From Ophioderma brevispina (lineage: Eukaryota; Echinodermata; Ophiuroidea; Amphilepidida; Ophiodermatidae): a stretch of DNA of 64,000 nucleotides. The translations under genes and the position numbers were made by a program. The notes below the pieces were generated by a model. The model made no database searches and had not been told where the DNA came from. It saw nothing but the letters and a program-made list of their open reading frames with translations. Positions within the stretch are counted from its first letter, which is position 1, and each line of letters begins with the position of its first letter. The stretch lies in contig JAMKCH010078740.1 in NCBI GenBank assembly GCA_023653785.1, forward strand, positions 24,648 to 88,647. Reading direction: 5' to 3'. This document shows, in pieces, positions 60,446 to 64,000 of the stretch.

Positions 60446-60790
60446 TGTAATGACCCTATCGCATGCAAAACCACATGGTGTATCACACATATATCACATG
60501 GTACAACATTTGGTGCCATACATTGACGCTATTAGGAAAGGATGTCCTACACCTATCATACATCCACTTATGAACAATATACTTCTTTGGTCATTATTCT
60601 GTCACAGTATGGCCACCATTGTTATCAACACATACATCCATGGGTACACATGGGTGCCATACATTGACTCTATCAGGGAAAAAGATGTTCTTCCATCCCA
60701 CTTATGAAGCAATATACAGTTTTTGTCATGATCCTCTCATATGGGCACACTGATTATCACATGTATATTATACAACATTGAACATCATGT
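60446..60790. repeat. Direct repeat of about 140 bp, two full and one partial copy
   Basis: TGGTGCCATACATTGACGCT and TGGGTGCCATACATTGACTC, followed by CATCCCACTTATGAA-type and CAATATAC blocks, mark units at about 60446-60595 and 60596-60730. A partial unit with ATTATCACATGTATAT follows. The 85-codon frame at 60450-60707 shows the repeat (VPYIDAIR and VPYIDSIR) and is probably incidental. Confidence 0.65.
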
Positions 60791-62619
60791 GTTGTCACAT
60801 GTATATTAGATGGTACTATAGGGGTGTCACATGTTGGATTTAATATAGCAAGAGGGGTTTTACTTGTAAAGAGGTATTAACACAAGAACTGGTCTGGTCT
60901 TTGAATGACCCATTTTATGCAAACCCCATTTTAATGCAAATTTCATATAGAAGATGGGTTACCTCACATTTCAAAATTTTTTCTAATATTTGTAGGAATT
61001 TTGACAAAATTCCTAAATTTGATAAAATGGTGGAATTTTTAAATAAAACATTGCCAGTAAGTTTTGTGGTACTATCCATACCATTTTCAGCAAATATTGG
61101 TACAGATCTGGGTCCCAATTCCAGACTCTTGGCACTAATGTTCCTTCCCAACCATCTTGGACAACACCCCTCAAATCAACAACTGTTTTCAGTCATTTTT
61201 GGGTCACTTTTGTTAGTTAATTTTTGTTAGTATACCACACAGTAATCAATTCCCCTCAAACCACTTCAATTTGTTAGCCTAAATCGGCAAACACCTCCTC
61301 ACCTAGGCCCCTTACCATGCCAGCCTGTTCCCCTTCTTTATAATAGTAATGGAAGACAGACAAAACTGATTCTGACAATATCAATCACTCCTCAGCACTC
61401 ACCCACACTCCTACTCTTCATCCTGCCTATAATTTGTATAGGTTATAACACGTAAGGTCATTATTTTTTGTTTTAGATTTGGGAGCCATCCCCCTCAAAC
61501 CACGACCTAAGACTATGGCTTGTTGGATCATTTGATGCATTCGCTGCTGATTCTGAATATAAATGAAAATTGCACAATTTTGAACTTTCTGAAAAATGTT
61601 TCGTCTCGAGGCGACAGTTGCAGGGTTAGATTGAATACCTAGTTAGAGTCTCCACTTTCCAAAGTACCAACAAACCGTCGGTGCCGCTCAGCTCGCAGGC
61701 AAAGCCCTCTTTTTTCTCCAAATCTCATCGGACTCAGTGGGCATATCTCTCCACTACTTATTCCATCCAACATCAATGCATTCATTTGGTACAAAAATTT
61801 TAATGTATGGCCATTTTTTAGCGGGCATTTACTTTTGAGAATTAATTGTATTATACATTTTAAATTTGTTCAAAAGGTGTTTTAGGGTCTAATTTTAGCA
61901 ATGCCCACCTTGCAATTATTCACTTTCTAATTACCTAAGGCAAATAATTACTGCAAGAAAGCAGATGCCATTAATTCACAAGAAAATTTGCTTGTTCGAA
62001 TAAAAGTAGGTTTTGAAATGGGAGGATCAATAAACAGGTGTCTCTTTTTAGATCAGAATTCAATGCTATTCACAGTTTGTAGTTTGGGTCGTAACAATAT
62101 CTTCTTTCAATTGCTTTATATCTTACTTATCAGATATGAAAGTATTCGCTCTGATCTTGAAAGAAGAGTGCCCTAAAATTAAAAAAAAAAAAAAAAAAAA
62201 AAATTTCTTTAAATAACATCTCAACTGATATTTGCAAAATAACCAACCTGATATGCTCCATCAACCAACTAAAAAAATTATAGTTGTGGTGCACTGCAGA
62301 AATTAGTCAATTTTCTACAAATTTTGCTCTACATACAAGAAGACATTGTTTTGATAACTTTAATAAAAGGATGTCTCATATAGTCAAACTAATTTAATAG
62401 AAGATTGCTTATTTAATTTTTATCCGTGTGGTCTCAAAACATGTGGGTCCAAATTTAAAATGATCATAAAATTGTCAAATAATTTACACACATTGTCACC
62501 TTTTTTATTCTGCACAGTAACAGATTAGTGTTATGATTCCAGCATTTGTTTGTTTTGTTTGTTTTGTTTGTGTGGGTGGGGAGCAGTTTTGTTTTCAAGG
62601 GGGAGTTTTAATCAGGGGG
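60791..62619. other. AT-rich sequence
   Basis: Contains a core-repeat copy at 61485-61560 and a run of 23 A at 62182-62204. Nothing upstream of the A run identifies a retrotransposed gene. The frame at 60901-61230 has no recognisable domain. Confidence 0.3.
61485..61560 (+). repeat. 80-bp core repeat, copy 7
   Basis: GCCATCCCCCTCAAACCACG, then CTAAGACTATGGCTTGTTGG, then ATCATTTGATGCATTCGCTG, in the usual order with one- and two-base losses. Confidence 0.7.
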
Positions 62620-62890
62620 GAGTAGTGAGGGTGGATGCCCCCAAATTCCAAAAAGCCCCCAACCCCCTAACTAGAGCCTAAAAAGGGACCAAAAGCTAGA
62701 TTTTACGAGGTAGATAGCCAAAAATTAGGTTTTTTTTTATGTTTTGTTGAAAAAGGTTAAAATTTTGGTAAAAAAGTCCGAAAAGTTCCACTTTTGCCAA
62801 ATTGCCCCCCCCCCCCCTTGCATTTTTGAAATATCCCCCTTTTGAGAAAAAATCGCCCATCCCCTAAAAAACCCTGGTTACGGGCCTGGT
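62620..62890 (-). repeat. CAGGCCCGTA-type GC-ended repeat, minus-strand copy
   Basis: The reverse complement starts ACCAGGCCCGTAACCAGGGT and contains GGCAAAAGTGGAAC, TACCAAAATTTTAACC, CTAATTTTTGGCTATC and GGGGGCTTTTTGGAATTTGG. These match 31508-31790 in order. The 13-C run at 62805-62817 corresponds to the G-rich part of the family. Confidence 0.72.
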
Positions 62891-63448
62891 TTTTAATATA
62901 TTTTTGGAGCTCCATTTTTCTTGGGGGTGAGCCAAATGGGAACAACCTTGAGTGGAAGAGTGGGCACTGCTACTACTAACCAACAACAAAGACCTAAGCA
63001 TAAGTCTTGCCATGCAAGATGCACCATGATTCAGGGCAGACTTTGACTTACGTAGCAGACTTTGACTTGAAAATATTGGCCATTTGGAGACATTATAAGT
63101 AATAAATATTGTTACTAATTATTATTTGAATGGAGCATGCACCTTTTCATCCTGTATGTTTAATGTAACTAACAATTAGAACAAACCGCTAACATCACAT
63201 TGAACAAAAAACCTGCAAAAAAGATTCAAAAGTCTAAGAGCATGTGTGTGTGTATCTCGGTTGTGTGAAAAACAAAATGCCTCAGGAAGACAATGGCGTG
63301 AAATTGACCTTCATCACTTGCTTAGTGACGTTTTGAAAGTTACATTTCAACTTTGAAAAAAATTCTATCTAAACTGGCAAACGACTGGGGACCCCTTAGA
63401 AACCTCGAGCCAAGTCTCTGTAGCATCGCTCCCCTTTGACCCCTCCAC

Positions 63449-63660
63449 CTACCAAATGTTCACATTTTGCCAAGAAGCCAAGCAATTCCTTCGTTTTAGA
63501 ACTAATTTTAACCAAAATGGCAACCTTCCATTATTATCAATGTAGATGATGCATCTGCCATTGCAGTACTGCGGTAACTCACTGAAAAGGTTTACTATCA
63601 TCCTTGGTATCCCACAATCCCTCAGTGAACGACGACAGCTCTTCTCCTCCCCCACTAGTG
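63449..63660 (-). pseudogene. Decayed LINE reverse-transcriptase fragment
   Basis: The minus-strand translation contains SLRDCGIPRMIVNLFSEL, then CIIYIDNNGRLPFW, then VLKRRNCLAS. In non-LTR retrotransposon reverse transcriptases, a stretch of the form LR-x-x-GIP-x-x-IVNLI precedes an NG-containing segment and the motif (G)V(R/K)QGC-L-S. The spacing here is close to that, but the QGC motif is degraded to RNC and no downstream catalytic YADD was found. About 70 residues remain. Recognition is by eye only. The opposite-strand frame is a shadow. Confidence 0.4.
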
Positions 63661-64000
63661 ATGCTGAGGTACTTTACACATTAGCTCACATTGTTTTGTA
63701 TCACCATCCCTCATTAATCGCTCTTCTTTCATTTCCCTTGTTTCCTCTCGTTCTACTTAATTGATCCCGTTTCCTGCATTCCATCATATCCGCTCCCAAA
63801 TTTGGGGAGTAATTTCTCGTTTGATTCTTTCTGTTGTTTCCTCTCTCTCCTTGCTTGCCTTTGTGATGGATGCTATGTATTACGACAGCTCCTTGACACT
63901 ATTATTGTACGTACATTGTCTGCTGTTTAAAGGTACTATTATCCAATGTTTACTTTATCTGTTTTTGTGTAGACCAAGAAATTTGGATCAAATAGGCTGC

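Noticed and set aside
62150..62204. Processed pseudogene with a poly(A) tail
   Set aside because: The 23-A run follows a short frame with no recognisable protein, no nearby AATAAA and no flanking duplication.

Overview
The window reads as AT-rich, intergenic or intronic DNA from a multicellular eukaryote with a repeat-dense genome. No open reading frame exceeds 147 codons, and none I examined carries a recognisable host protein domain. I found no tRNA, rRNA or CRISPR array. The repeat style suggests a marine invertebrate, perhaps an echinoderm or another invertebrate deuterostome. It includes many short TTAA-flanked inverted-repeat elements, GC-rich-ended elements of the CAGTGGC and CAGGCCCGTA type, long minisatellites, and signs of high heterozygosity. 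The species assignment is a guess.

The content is almost entirely non-autonomous transposable elements. At least four sequence families share TTAA target sites and ends starting AG or AGG. In this answer: TTAA-A has ends AGGTGCAACGAGAGATTT (8306-8689, 34892-35246, 35977-36336, halves near 25854 and 26386, part of one at 23769). TTAA-B has ends AGGCACTATCAGTGATT (5698-6063, 6600-6882, 27586-27935, 29320-29669, stub at 28822). TTAA-C has AG...GCACATTT...GCGCC ends (26172-26365, 33380-33927, relatives at 23359-23678 and 35459-35980). TTAA-D has GATCG-type ends (262-619, 36333 to about 36675, 47626-47980). TTAA-E is a palindrome at 46168-46378. At 35459-36675 three elements lie end to end, sharing single TTAA copies. 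hAT-like elements with 8-bp target duplications lie at 12818-13284 and 17089-17367, with a third at 28009-28403. TA-flanked elements lie at 31850-32458, 37967-38121 and about 24672-24918.

Three minisatellites stand out: 28-bp units (13371-13750), 22-bp units (52509-53110) and about 64-bp units (58000-58880). There are also purine-only tracts, C or G runs, and several 130-200 bp direct repeats. A core of about 80 bp (containing GACTAGGCTTGTTTG) recurs at least seven times on both strands. The only protein-like remnant is a decayed LINE reverse-transcriptase fragment near 63455-63660, minus strand.

Three poly(T) runs of 20-21 nt (6580-6599, 26366-26385, 28846-28866) each sit exactly at a junction between duplicated flanks. 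I read these as likely assembly joins between overlapping or allelic contigs. At the 26 kb junction the two copies differ in which TTAA site is occupied, as expected from insertion polymorphism between two haplotypes.
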